NCBI RefSeq assembly: GCF_036208045.1
Contig: NZ_CP121472.1
Coordinates: forward strand, 2,677,531-2,741,530
DNA length: 64,000 nt
Reading direction: 5' to 3'
Source of the DNA: Thiorhodovibrio winogradskyi
GTDB taxonomy: Bacteria > Pseudomonadota > Gammaproteobacteria > Chromatiales > Chromatiaceae
Position numbers and translations under genes: made by a program. Below, piece by piece: positions 26,308 through 34,982 of the stretch (its first letter is position 1; each line of letters starts with the position of its first letter). The notes under the pieces were generated by a model. That model did not search any database, was not told the DNA's origin, and saw nothing but the letters and a program-made list of their open reading frames with translations.

Positions 26308-26949
26308 ATGCTATCGATCAAAGGCCATGTGATCGCGCGTCTGCTTCAGGGGGCGTTCATCTGTCGCACGACCGACGAGGACGGATGGCGTTTTCTGATG
26401 ACCCCCGGCAATCGCGAGGAGGTGGACGCCTACTTAAGCCAGCTCAACCGACAGGTCGCCACTGTCGGCGCCAGCGCCGACAGCGAGGTGTTCTTCTGCG
26501 GCTATCGCCAGTTTGACGACGACGAGCGCAAGGTGATCAGCCAGCAGTTTCGCGACATCTGCCAGGCGCTCACGCCGATGGCCGAATGGCTGGTGCTGGT
26601 GCAGGAGGCGGCGGCCCAGGACGCGCCGCTCACCGAGGGCGCGCCCTTGCGTCTGAATGAGCTACAGACCGTTATCGAGGACACCCCGGCGCTGCGCGAG
26701 CAACTGGCCCGCATCAGCCACTACCGGCTGTTTGGCTCCACCAGCCCGACAACCGATACCCAGCTCAAGCTGGTCTTCAAGCGATTGTGCGAGCTGGGTT
26801 ATCTGATTCGCCCCAACCCGGACAAACAGATTTATCTGGCCACCGGCAAGCTGGACTATCTCTATGAGGTGATCCGCTTCATTGATGAGGCCGAAGGGCT
26901 GGGCCTGGAGGCCCAGGCCGAACTCGCCAGCCAGGGCCAGTTGCTGTGA
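26308..26949 (+). CDS. jetB: Wadjet/MukE-like kite subunit (JetB)
   Basis: A 213-residue protein in the position and size range of MukE/JetB winged-helix (kite) subunits. The C-terminal half has winged-helix-like character (DTQLKLVFKRLCELGYLIRPNPDKQIYLATGKLDYLYEVIRFIDE). Its start codon abuts the jetC stop, and its stop overlaps the GTG start of the next gene. It should bind the kleisin and the SMC head. Assigned mainly from context. Confidence 0.8.
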   Translation: MLSIKGHVIARLLQGAFICRTTDEDGWRFLMTPGNREEVDAYLSQLNRQVATVGASADSEVFFCGYRQFDDDERKVISQQFRDICQALTPMAEWLVLVQEAAAQDAPLTEGAPLRLNELQTVIEDTPALREQLARISHYRLFGSTSPTTDTQLKLVFKRLCELGYLIRPNPDKQIYLATGKLDYLYEVIRFIDEAEGLGLEAQAELASQGQLL

Positions 26950-28166
26950 GCGGCACGCTGCGACAATCCGGGGTGCGCTTTTTGCGTCAGCTCGCACGCC
27001 AGGCCGGGCCGATCATGGATGCCTACCTGGCAGGCTCGGTGCCGGATGACGCGCTCGAACCTGGCGTGCAGGAGCGTCTGGTCAAGCACGGCATTCTCTA
27101 TCGCCCCGAGCCTGGCGCGGACCTGCACCTGCGCCGCGTTGTGCGCGCGCTGCTCGAAGAGGCGCTGCGCGATGAGCGCAATCGTCAGATTGATGCCAAC
27201 ACCGGCTCGGCGCTCGCCAGCTTCAAAACCTTGGCGGACCATTACAAAGAGGCCCGGCATCAGGGTGACTACGCCGCCGCCGAGGTCTATCTGGCCGATC
27301 TGAGAGAACACGTTTACGCTTTCGGTGAGACCCTACAACACAGCATCCGGGTGCTCTGGAGTCGCATCAACAATGAGTTCGGCTACGTCGGCACGCTCAC
27401 CGCCAAGATTCGCGAGAACGAGCTGGCGCAGTCGCAGGTCAGCGCGCTGCTCGGCGGGCTGGAGCTGGTTAGTTTCCAGGCGTTGGCCGAGACCGCCGGC
27501 GATCTTCGCGAACTGCGCCATCTGCTGGTCACCAACCTGCAACGCACACTCAGCGCCTGCATCCAGGAGCTGAGCATCGTGCAAGGGCGCCTGCTCGAAC
27601 AACTCGGCCGCTTTCGCGAGATTCGCGGGCGCACTCGGCTGCTCAAGGGTTGGCTGCTGCACATGGAGCAGCATCCGGACTATCAGGTCGGACCCCATGC
27701 CGGCGCCCGGTTGACGCCGCAGTTATTTAACCAGGCCCCGCCAGTGCTGGCACCCGCGAGCCTGAACATCCACGACGCCAGCCTGGAATCGGAGCTGCTG
27801 GCCCTGTTGGCGCCAATCCGCGCCCAGCAGACGCCAGCGCGCTCTGTCGTGTTCTTGGGCGATGCACCTGAGCTGACGCTGCACACACCAGACGCTTTTG
27901 AGGTCCGACCCAATCCGATACGCGCGGCGGTGGAGGCCTATTTCTGCCAGGTCATCGACAGCGGCCAGGCGATCTCCGCGCTCGACTACCATCGCCAGGA
28001 GACGCTGCCCTGGGACGCCGAAACCTGGCTGTATCAGGTGATTGGCGGCTACGATGGCCTGCCCGCGGCGCAGAAGCATCACTTCGAGCTGGACATGCAA
28101 GGTGAGCCGCATCCGCTCTTCAGCGGCAACTTCATGATTCACGATCTGCGGCTATGGCTAGCCTGA
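26946..28166 (+). CDS. jetA: Wadjet/MukF-like kleisin subunit (JetA)
   Basis: 406 residues, GTG start inside the previous stop codon. It is largely helical: an N-terminal winged-helix-like part (VKHGILYRPEPGADLHLRRVVRALLEEALRDE), a long helical middle (ETLQHSIRVLWSRINNEFGYVGTLTAKIRENELAQSQV) and a C-terminal wing-like domain. This suits a kleisin that closes the SMC ring. It overlaps jetD by 13 bases. Confidence 0.8.
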   Translation: MSGTLRQSGVRFLRQLARQAGPIMDAYLAGSVPDDALEPGVQERLVKHGILYRPEPGADLHLRRVVRALLEEALRDERNRQIDANTGSALASFKTLADHYKEARHQGDYAAAEVYLADLREHVYAFGETLQHSIRVLWSRINNEFGYVGTLTAKIRENELAQSQVSALLGGLELVSFQALAETAGDLRELRHLLVTNLQRTLSACIQELSIVQGRLLEQLGRFREIRGRTRLLKGWLLHMEQHPDYQVGPHAGARLTPQLFNQAPPVLAPASLNIHDASLESELLALLAPIRAQQTPARSVVFLGDAPELTLHTPDAFEVRPNPIRAAVEAYFCQVIDSGQAISALDYHRQETLPWDAETWLYQVIGGYDGLPAAQKHHFELDMQGEPHPLFSGNFMIHDLRLWLA

Positions 28167-28981
28167 GCAAACGGCACATGCAGGCAGTTCACCGCCTGCT
28201 GCGCGATGAACTCGACAGCGTCGCGCGCTCGCGGACCTGGGACGAGATTCAGCAAACTTTTGAGCTGGGCGAGCCGCGCGGCCGACGACTGCACTTCAGC
28301 AGCGCGCACCGCCACGAGTTGCGCGAACTGGCCCAGCGGGCTTGGGGCTTCGACCCGCTCGTCGGCGTGCCCGAGGGCGATCGCCGACAGGTCGCCGCCA
28401 GCGCGATTGATGAGAAGATCGCCCGTGAGCGACCGAATGATCGTTATGTGCTCGTCAAGGGCCAACTGCCAGCGTCACTGCCAAGGCTGACGCCCGAGAT
28501 GAGCCTGCGTATCCCGCTGACAGCGCTGCATCGCGACGCGATCAGCCAAGTCGTCGTGGTCGAGAATCTGGACAGCTTCGACGACTGGCACGCCTTTACC
28601 GCACCTGCCGAGCTAGCCGACTCTCTGGTGCTCTATCGCGGCCACGGCGGACTCGCACACGGTGCCTGCCAGTTACTCAGCATCCTGCCCGAGCAGATTT
28701 CCGTTGCGGTCTTCCCCGACTGGGACCCGGCCGGCCTGCGCATTGCTCATACCCTTCCCCGCGCTGACGCCTTGCTGTTGCCTGAGCTCGACCATCACTT
28801 GCTGGCAAAAGGCAACCGAGAACATTTCGCTCGCCAGCATCTGGCCGCTCAGTATCTTGACAATGCCGCGCTGGGCGAGTGGGAGACGGTTTGGGATACC
28901 ATGAAAGCGGCGCAAGTCAGCATCAAACAGCAGCACATGCTCGCCCTTGGAAGACCCTTGCGACGGGTTGCGCGGTATTGA
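28154..28981 (+). CDS. jetD: Wadjet nuclease subunit with TOPRIM domain (JetD)
   Basis: 275 residues. An N-terminal DNA-binding-like part precedes a TOPRIM domain carrying the catalytic acids: the first Glu in VVVVENLDSFDDWHAF and the DxD in VFPDWDPAGLRIA. In Wadjet the JetD subunit cleaves small circular DNA once the SMC complex has extruded it. At 275 residues it is shorter than the well-studied JetD proteins, mainly at the N-terminus. Translationally coupled to jetA, and last in the operon. Confidence 0.88.
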   Translation: MASLSKRHMQAVHRLLRDELDSVARSRTWDEIQQTFELGEPRGRRLHFSSAHRHELRELAQRAWGFDPLVGVPEGDRRQVAASAIDEKIARERPNDRYVLVKGQLPASLPRLTPEMSLRIPLTALHRDAISQVVVVENLDSFDDWHAFTAPAELADSLVLYRGHGGLAHGACQLLSILPEQISVAVFPDWDPAGLRIAHTLPRADALLLPELDHHLLAKGNREHFARQHLAAQYLDNAALGEWETVWDTMKAAQVSIKQQHMLALGRPLRRVARY

Positions 28982-29023
28982 TCCGAAGGCGCGAAGCCGA
29001 AGCAACTTCGGGAAAAGAAAAGG

Positions 29024-29070
29024 CTCAGAAAAGGGGCCAGGCTCAGAACGAAAAGGTGCCAGGCTCGATT
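29024..29070. repeat. Short direct repeats (REP/transposase-flank type)
   Basis: GAAAAGGGGCCAGGCTC and GAAAAGGTGCCAGGCTCG follow each other within 40 bases. GCCAGGCTC repeats are common beside REP-associated (Y1-type) transposase relics, but no transposase is present here. They lie just after the Wadjet operon. Confidence 0.4.
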
Positions 29071-29186
29071 TTTTCCAATGCCCAGGCCGGTCAGGATCAG
29101 CAGGGCGCGGATGTGCTGTTGTCCAAGTCTCGTCATTAATTGGCTCCTCGTGGGGTGGCGCGCCCGCGAGTCGCGAACGCCAGACG

Positions 29187-29250
29187 CGGCAGTCAGCCAA
29201 ACCTCCTAATTGAAGGCCCAGGGCGGCGCGCGAGCCATGACTGACGTTTT
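29187..29250 (-). repeat. Dispersed promoter-bearing repeat, copy C (partial, degenerate)
   Basis: Matches 20842-20904 (CGGCAGTCAGCC...GAAGGCCCAGGGCGGCGCGCGAG) but the FNR-type box is decayed to ATGACTGACGTTTT. No gene is near it on the minus strand. Confidence 0.5.
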
Positions 29251-29293
29251 TGTTCGAGGCGACCCCAGTGCGCTCGTTCATTTAACGACTTGG

Positions 29294-29660
29294 TGAGAGC
29301 AGGTCCGGGTTCTCGGGCTGCGCCAGGTCATTGGTCTCGGCGGTTTTTATCGCAATTTCGCTGTCATCGAGACTGGCGGCGAGCAGCCAGTCCTTCAGGT
29401 CCATCGCGTAGACCTCCGCAAGATCCTTGATCGGACTTCGCGAGTGTCCGTCGGGTATCTTGAATCAGTGCGCTTGCTCGGCGGCGAGTTGACGAACCTC
29501 GTCTGCGCTCAGGCCGGTGCAGGATGCGATGATCGCGAGGTCGATTGCGCAACTCGAAGCTCCACACGGCTTTGTTGGCGTACTTCGCCTGCTTAAATAG
29601 CGTGAAATTGAGCAGGTGAATGCCGATGACCGGCTTGATGGCGCGGTATCTTGTTAGCAT
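29294..29660 (-). pseudogene. Rpn/PD-(D/E)XK transposase-nuclease remnant
   Basis: Minus-strand fragments: KPVIGIHLLNFTLFKQAKYANKAVWSFELRNRP matches the conserved core of the Rpn family (recombination-promoting nuclease/putative transposase). The frame then breaks, and a C-terminal scrap (IKDLAEVYAMDLKDWLLAASLDDSEIAIKTAETND) runs to a stop at about 29294. Not functional. With the IS110 relic it brackets the Wadjet operon. Confidence 0.6.
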
Positions 29661-30164
29661 AGCAATGAAACCGCCGCACAGGGCGCTCCAGACCCGTCAC
29701 CCCATGTGACAACCGCTGTCGCAAGCGTCGAAAAACCGGCAACATAGAATGGAAAGTCGGTAACAGGACATGCCCTGGATGGCGGATCGAGAACCTGTCG
29801 ATCAGATCGCCAGATGCGCCGGACCTGTCGAATTTTTCGGGTGTTTTCGACAGGTTCATGGGCCGACGCGGGGCGTGTCGATAATTTCGCCACGGCTGTT
29901 GGCACTCTTGGTGCCGGGGACGCAGCGGATGCCGAGATCGGTTTTCCAACAGCATGAATGCCAGTTCCTGTTTCATTCCGCTGGCGCTCAGATGCGTCGC
30001 ATCGCCGGTTTTATCCGGAAAGCATATTCCATCAGTCATGACTGACAGTCTTGGTGAAACAAGGGGCGCAGGCAAGACTTGATCCGAGTCTAGGCGCCGC
30101 AGGCGCTGGCGCGCCAGGCTCTGTGCTGAGTCAGCCTTCAGCCACCCCACCAAGGAGTCCGCTC
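29661..30164. other. Non-coding interval between Rpn relic and CBS gene
   Basis: About 500 bases in which I see no credible gene. Frames on the minus strand are open but have no recognisable protein character. It probably holds decayed mobile DNA and the CBS-gene promoter. Confidence 0.5.
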
Positions 30165-30809
30165 ATGACCCCATCAATGCCCCTGGATCCGACTGTCCCG
30201 CCAACCGCCTTTGGCGCCGCTGGCGAGGCGTTGCCCGAGCTGGAACTCTCCGAGGAGGACATTCATGCCGCCATGCGCCATCTGTCGGGCTACATCGATA
30301 TTTCCACCAGCGACTTTCAGGCCATTTACCATCTTGCCCACACCCAAGCGATCGAGCGGCTGTTCGGTGGCCTGCGCGCCGGGCGCCTGATGCGCACCGG
30401 CATGGCCCCGCTCACCCCCGACCAATCCCTGGCCGATGCCGCGACGGCACTGGCGCGCCAGGGGCTGAAGGGCTTGCCGGTGGTGGATGCCGGCGGCGCG
30501 GTGCTCGGCATGCTGACCGAGACCGACTGCCTGCGCGAACTCGAGGCCGCGATCCTGCCCGAGCTGCTGGTGCGCCTGATCGAGGCGTCGGGCCAGATCA
30601 CCCATCGCTGTCATGAAACCCGCGTCGGCGCCGCCATGACAGCGCCGGCGGTGAGTGTCGATCCGTCCGCCGGCTTCGCCGCCATGATCGCGGCCTTCCA
30701 GCGCCATCCGGGACGCGGAATGCCGGTGGTGGATGCCGAGGGCAAATGGCTTGGCTTGCTGCTGCGCAAGGATTTTCTGGCGGCTTTTCGTCTGGGGGAG
30801 CAGTTATAG
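30165..30809 (+). CDS. Two-CBS-domain protein
   Basis: 214 residues. An N-terminal helical part (about 20-75) is followed by two CBS motifs: LTPDQSLADAATALARQGLKGLPVVDAGGAVLGMLTETDCLRELE and VSVDPSAGFAAMIAAFQRHPGRGMPVVDAEGKWLGLLLRKDFLAAF. CBS pairs bind adenine nucleotides and gate partner proteins. It converges on an HPP-family membrane gene 4 bases away; HPP and CBS domains are fused in some proteins, so the two may work together. The ATG follows AAGGAG. Confidence 0.88.
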   Translation: MTPSMPLDPTVPPTAFGAAGEALPELELSEEDIHAAMRHLSGYIDISTSDFQAIYHLAHTQAIERLFGGLRAGRLMRTGMAPLTPDQSLADAATALARQGLKGLPVVDAGGAVLGMLTETDCLRELEAAILPELLVRLIEASGQITHRCHETRVGAAMTAPAVSVDPSAGFAAMIAAFQRHPGRGMPVVDAEGKWLGLLLRKDFLAAFRLGEQL

Positions 30810-30813
30810 CGGA

Positions 30814-31455
30814 CTAGATCCAAGTCTCCGGATAGCGCCGCCCCGCCGGAAGGTTGTTCACCACCACCCCCACCAGCAGCAGGATCAGCGGTCCCAGGGT
30901 GGCGGGGATCAGGCAATAGATGAAGCCCAGCGCATGGATTTGCTCCGATCCAATCACCGCGATCAGCGCGGTCGCGCCACCCGGCGGGTGCAGGGTGCGG
31001 GTGGCGTGCATCAGCGCAATGGCCGTGGCCACCGCCAGGCCGGCCGCCAGTTCGGGCCAGGGGGCGAGCAGTTGCCAGGCGGCCACGCCCACGGCCGCCG
31101 AGACCAGATGACCGCCGATCAGATTGCGCGGCTGCGCCAGCGGGCTGCGCGGCGCGCCATAGACCAGCACCGCCGAGGCGCCCAGCGAGCCGATCAGCAG
31201 AATGAGATCGGCATCCGCGAACCAGAACTGATGCAGCCAGGCCACGGCGCCGATGCCGAGCAGGCTGCCGATCCAGGACCAGAGGATTTCGCTCCAACTC
31301 ACGCGCGGCGGCGAGCCGCGGGTGGAGCCGCGCATCTTGGCGAAATAGGCGCCCAGTCCACGCAGCAGGCGTTGTCCTGTCGCGGCGGCTGAGCCTGGGT
31401 TGCGCCGCGCGGCGCTGCGGGCATCCTCCGGACCCTTGGGTCGATGGGTGTTCAT
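30814..31455 (-). CDS. HPP-family membrane protein
   Basis: 213 residues, four or more membrane helices, with the family signature TRTLHPPGGATALIAVIG that gives HPP its name, and GSLGASAVLVYGAPRSPLAQPRNLIGGHLVSA. Some plant and cyanobacterial HPP proteins transport nitrite; that function is possible here given the NO-related neighbours, but unproven. An FNR/Dnr-type box lies 62 bases upstream (31517-31530), shared with the divergent hemerythrin gene. Confidence 0.88.
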   Translation of the reverse strand: MNTHRPKGPEDARSAARRNPGSAAATGQRLLRGLGAYFAKMRGSTRGSPPRVSWSEILWSWIGSLLGIGAVAWLHQFWFADADLILLIGSLGASAVLVYGAPRSPLAQPRNLIGGHLVSAAVGVAAWQLLAPWPELAAGLAVATAIALMHATRTLHPPGGATALIAVIGSEQIHALGFIYCLIPATLGPLILLLVGVVVNNLPAGRRYPETWI

Positions 31456-31516
31456 GGCGAAGTCTCTAAGGGGTTGACCTGGCCGCCTACCCTGCGCCAG
31501 CCACGGCGCTGCATCC

Positions 31517-31530
31517 TTGATGCAGGTCAA
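31517..31530. promoter_or_regulatory. FNR/Dnr-type box (TTGAT-GCAG-GTCAA)
   Basis: One-mismatch palindrome of the TTGAY-N4-GTCAA type, 62 bases upstream of the HPP gene on the minus strand. Confidence 0.55.
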
Positions 31531-31575
31531 GCCGCCATGGTGTCAACTCCCCAACCTTGTCCTTGACCTTGCCGC

Positions 31576-31589
31576 TTGACTTAAGTCAA
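31576..31589. promoter_or_regulatory. FNR/Dnr-type box (TTGAC-TTAA-GTCAA)
   Basis: A perfect 14-base palindrome 91 bases upstream of the hemerythrin gene. Best FNR/Dnr-type site in the window. Confidence 0.7.
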
Positions 31590-31680
31590 GGGCAAGCCTT
31601 CCTTTCCGGCTAAGACACTGCCCCGGGCCATCCCGAGTCCGCTGTCCTGTTTCACCTTCACCCGGTCGAGGCACATTCTC

Positions 31681-32112
31681 ATGTCCCAGCCCTTTGTCAT
31701 CACATTGACCGCCGATCATCGCCGCTGCGATCAACTGCTCGCCCAGGTCGAGACCGCCATCCAGGCCGCAGATTGTCCGCTGGCCAGCGGCGCGACCGAG
31801 GCCTTTTGCACTGCGACCGAGGGGCACTTCCGGTTCGAGGAAGAGACGCTGTTTCCGCCGCTCGAAGCCGTCATGCCTGGCGCCACCGGCCCGACAGCGG
31901 TGATGCGCCAGGAGCATCAGCTCATCCGCGGGCTGATGGGCGATCTGCGCACGGCGGTCGCGGCCCAGGACTGCGATGACAGCCTCGGCGTGATCAGCAC
32001 CCTGCACATGGTCTTGCAGCAGCACAACATCAAGGAAGAAGGCGTGCTCTACCCGGCCGCCGACCGCAATCTGGCCGACCGCGTCGAGCAGTTGCTGGCC
32101 AGCCTGGCCTGA
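31681..32112 (+). CDS. Hemerythrin-like HHE protein
   Basis: 143 residues, a four-helix di-iron domain with all expected ligands in order: ADHRRCD, EGHFRFEEETLFPPLE, RQEHQLIRGL and QQHNIKEEGVLYP. Such proteins bind O2 or NO or repair iron centres under nitrosative stress (YtfE-like). It begins a run of NO-associated genes (DUF2249, NnrS-like) behind a perfect FNR/Dnr-type box. Probable role: NO detoxification or sensing. Confidence 0.9.
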   Translation: MSQPFVITLTADHRRCDQLLAQVETAIQAADCPLASGATEAFCTATEGHFRFEEETLFPPLEAVMPGATGPTAVMRQEHQLIRGLMGDLRTAVAAQDCDDSLGVISTLHMVLQQHNIKEEGVLYPAADRNLADRVEQLLASLA

Positions 32113-32137
32113 GCGATTAAACCTCGGAACAAAGGTC

Positions 32138-32497
32138 ATGCATCGCGCCGAAGACGACAAGCCGTTAGAAATGTATGAGAAACAGGCCGGTGCAACGCCC
32201 GACGACTCCCTTCCTGGCTCGCCTCTCGCCCCTTACCCCTCGCCCCTCAATACCCGTTATCTCGATGTCTCGACCCTACCGCCGCCCGAGCCGCTGGAGC
32301 AAACCCTGGACGCGCTCGGGCGGCTGAAAACCGGCGAGCGGCTGATTGTGCATCATCGCCGCCAGCCCTATCCGCTCTATGACCTGCTCAAGCGGCTGGG
32401 GTATCGCTGGGAGGCCAGTGGCACGGAGGGCGGCTGGCGCATCCTGATCGAAGCCGACCCGGCGGCCGCGGACCCGCTGGCGCGGCCACTGCTATGA
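32138..32497 (+). CDS. DUF2249 protein
   Basis: 119 residues. The C-terminal ~80 form a TusA-like DUF2249 domain (YLDVSTLPPPEPLEQTLDALGRLKTGERLIVHHRRQPYPLYDLLKRLGYRWEA). DUF2249 genes commonly accompany hemerythrin, NnrS and NO-reductase genes. Its stop overlaps the next start by 4 bases, so it is coupled to the NnrS-like gene. The biochemical role is unknown. The first 40 residues are low-complexity and the true start could be later. Confidence 0.85.
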   Translation: MHRAEDDKPLEMYEKQAGATPDDSLPGSPLAPYPSPLNTRYLDVSTLPPPEPLEQTLDALGRLKTGERLIVHHRRQPYPLYDLLKRLGYRWEASGTEGGWRILIEADPAAADPLARPLL

Positions 32498-33798
32498 TTG
32501 CCACCGCCGGCTTGAGCCTGGAGCAGGCGCCGCCGCTTGATCTGCCGCGGCGGTTGTTCCTCACTGCGCCGCTCTTTGCCATCGCCGCCGCGCTGCTGCT
32601 GTTTGACCAGACCGAGGCCATCCTGGCGACGCGCTGGAGTCCGGCGGCCCTGGCCGCGACCCATCTGCTGACGGTCGGTTTTCTCGGATCCGTCATGTCC
32701 GGGGCACTGTTGCAGATGCTGCCAGTGGTGGCCGGCGCGCCGGTGCCGAGGGTGCGTCTTCTGGGCACCGCGATTCACGCGCTGCTGACCCTGGGCGCCC
32801 TGGGCTTGGCGCTGGGGTTTTTGCACCGCTGGTCGCTGGCGCTCGGTCTGGGCGCACTCTGTGCCGCACTGGGCTTTGGCCTGCTGGCGGTTGGGGCGCT
32901 CGTGGCTTTGGGGAGGAAACGCCTTTACCCCGTCGAGCCCTTCACCTGGCCACCGCTCGCGCTGCTCATCACCCTGGTACTCGGCCTGCTGCTCACAGCG
33001 GCGGTCCTCGGCTGGCTGCCGTTGCCGAATCGGCTGGCCTGGGTGGACTGGCATGCCCGCTGGTGGCTGTTTGGCTGGGTCGGACTGCTGATTGTCAGCG
33101 TGAGTCTGGCGGTGGTGCCGCTGTTTTATGTCACCTCGGCGTATCCGCGTGCCTTGGGGTCGCTCGGGGCGCCAGTGCTGTTTGTGCTGCTGTGTCTGGC
33201 CGGGCCTTGGGGGCATTCGCCGCTGCTCGATTGGGCACTAGCCGGGGGCTTTGCCCTGTTTGCGCTGATCAGCCTGCGCCTGCTGGCACAGCGCGCGCGC
33301 CCGCGACCGGACGCAACGCTGTGGCACTGATGGGCCGCGCTGGCGACCCTGCTGATCGCGCTGCCCGCCTGGCTGCTCGGTGCGCCGATCTCCTGGCTCG
33401 GGCTGTGGTTGCTGGCCGGGGTGTGCATCGGCCTGCCGAGCGGCATGCTGCTGAAAATCGTTCCCTTTTTGTGCTGGTTTCATTTACAGTCGCGTCAGCT
33501 CAGCCTGGGGCGCTTGGAGATCCGAGTGCCGCACATGCACCGGTTGCTGCCGGAGCGCCTGGCCCGCGCCCAGGCCTTCACCCAGCTCGCGGCGCTGGCC
33601 TGGCTGCTCGGCGCCGGGTTGCTGATCGGCCTGGCGCCCGGTCTGGCGGCCTGGTTCACGCGCGCCGCCGCCGTGGCGCTCGCTCTGGCCCAGCTCGGGC
33701 TGCTGGGGCTGCTCGGCCAGGCCCTCTGGCGCTATCGCCAGGTCGCGCGCCAATCACGGGCCGAAGACCCATCCCTGGTCACCAGCCATCAACCATAA
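32494..33798 (+). pseudogene. Polytopic NnrS/haem-copper-oxidase-like membrane protein with in-frame TGA
   Basis: One reading frame encodes about 434 residues of an 11-12-helix membrane protein, interrupted by a single TGA at 33328-33330. Before it: LAATHLLTVGFLGSVMSGALLQMLPVVAGAPVPRV, typical of membrane proteins that accompany NO-reductase genes. After it the same frame continues at once (WAALATLLIALPAWLLGAPISWLGLW...LKIVPFLCWFHLQSRQL) and ends normally. The context LWH-TGA-WAALA suggests TGG to TGA. Either a recent nonsense mutation or a sequence error; the first 278 residues would be made otherwise. Confidence 0.8.
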
Positions 33799-33889
33799 CA
33801 TCCTCAAACCATTGCGCTCGCGGAGACCTTCCCAATGTCCAACCCAACAATCATCACCAAGGCGGCAGCGGCAACGCCGCCACCGGCCC

Positions 33890-34052
33890 GTTCCGCGGCG
33901 TCGCCGCGCGGCTGCTGCAGCAGAACGCCGCCGCCTCCGAGCAACTCGCCGCCACCTCCGAGCAACTGAGCGCCCAGGCGCAGCAGTTGCAGGAGTCCAT
34001 GGGCTTTTTCAAACTCGTCAAGGGTGACGAGCGGTCCGTCCGGCGCGAATAG
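33890..34052 (+). pseudogene. Chemoreceptor (MCP) C-terminal tail fragment
   Basis: Encodes LLQQNAAASEQLAATSEQLSAQAQQLQESMGFFKLV, the characteristic last helix of a methyl-accepting chemotaxis protein, with no receptor body. Its upstream part is absent; only an unrelated short start-like sequence (33834) lies before it. Confidence 0.75.
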
Positions 34053-34143
34053 CCTGCATCAGCAACCCAGAGTCCAGTCAGCGTCCAGTCAGAGTCCAGT
34101 ACACTCGCGCCCCGCCACGCCTCAACAATCAGAAACAAGCAAG

Positions 34144-34869
34144 ATGTCCCCGTCCCCTCGCCCGTCAACCACCGCCGTCCCGCTCACCCGTCTTTTTGGG
34201 GGGATCGGCGCGCGACTGCTGCTGCTCGCCGGGATTCCCACCCTGTTGTTGCTGCTGCTGGCCGGCTTCACTCTCAACACCCAGCATCAACAGGCCGTCG
34301 AACTCGGGCGCATCGCCTTTGCTACTTAGAGTGTACTCACCGGGGAGTTCCAAGCCGCCTTCGCCGAGGCTTAATCCCAACTACGCGGCCTGGAGCGGCT
34401 GCGCGGTCAGGTCGATGCCAAGAGTCAGGACGCCACCGAGGCACTCGGCGCCTACACCGCCATGGTCTCGGCGCTGCTCGGGGCGCCCGCTCAACTACCC
34501 AAGATCAGCTCCCAGCCCAGCATCACCCGCACCGCCCAAGCCTATGTTGACCTGCTCCAGGCCAAGGAACGCGCCGGGCGCGAGCGCGCGCTGCTTCGCG
34601 GTGGTGGCCGATGAGGTGCGCACGCTGGCCAGTCGCACCCAAAGCTCCACCGAGGAGATTCAGGGCAAGATCGAGCGCCTGCAAGGCAGCGCCGCGCGTG
34701 CCGTGGCGGTGATGATTCGGTGGCCGAGGAGATTAACCGCAACCTGCAAAACATCAGCCACTCGGTCAACACCACCGCCGACGGCGCCAATGAGCTGGCC
34801 AGCGCCAGCGGCGAGTTGGCGAGCGTGGCGGCGGGCTTGGAGGAGACGGTAAGGGGGTTTAAGGTGTAA
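34144..34869 (+). pseudogene. NIT-domain (nitrate/nitrite-sensing) chemoreceptor, decayed
   Basis: N-terminal membrane segment (LLLLAGIPTLLLLLLAGFTL) and a NIT-like periplasmic domain (GLERLRGQVDAKSQDATEALGAYTAMVSALLGAPAQ...YVDLLQAKERAGRERALL), interrupted by TAG at 34327 and TAA at 34372. A deletion then joins directly to the signalling tip (FAVVADEVRTLASRTQSSTEEIQGKIERLQGSAARAVAVM), followed by a frameshift to the end (AEEINRNLQNISHSVNTTADGANELASASGELA). Second membrane helix and HAMP are gone. It probably once steered toward or away from nitrogen oxides, fitting its NO-gene neighbours. Confidence 0.8.
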
Positions 34870-34885
34870 GGATCCGCCACCCCGC

Positions 34886-34899
34886 TTGACCTAAGTCAA
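34886..34899. promoter_or_regulatory. FNR/Dnr-type box (TTGAC-CTAA-GTCAA)
   Basis: Perfect 5-bp arms. Lies upstream of a norB 3' fragment, so it may be the leftover promoter of a deleted norB copy. Confidence 0.6.
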
Positions 34900-34982
34900 G
34901 GCCACCCGGCACTCCCAACCCCAGACTGCATCCAGGGATGCGATGCGCCAGCGGCCATCTTGTCCTTCCACACATCCATTCC

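Noticed and set aside
29593-30153. Long minus-strand open frame of 186 codons
   Set aside because: Composition is Arg/Pro/His-rich without domain character, it overlaps the Rpn relic and the CBS leader; most likely a GC-rich shadow frame.
33328-33330. In-frame TGA as a selenocysteine codon
   Set aside because: No SECIS-like hairpin directly after it, the site is a membrane-helix border, and a TGG-to-TGA change explains it.
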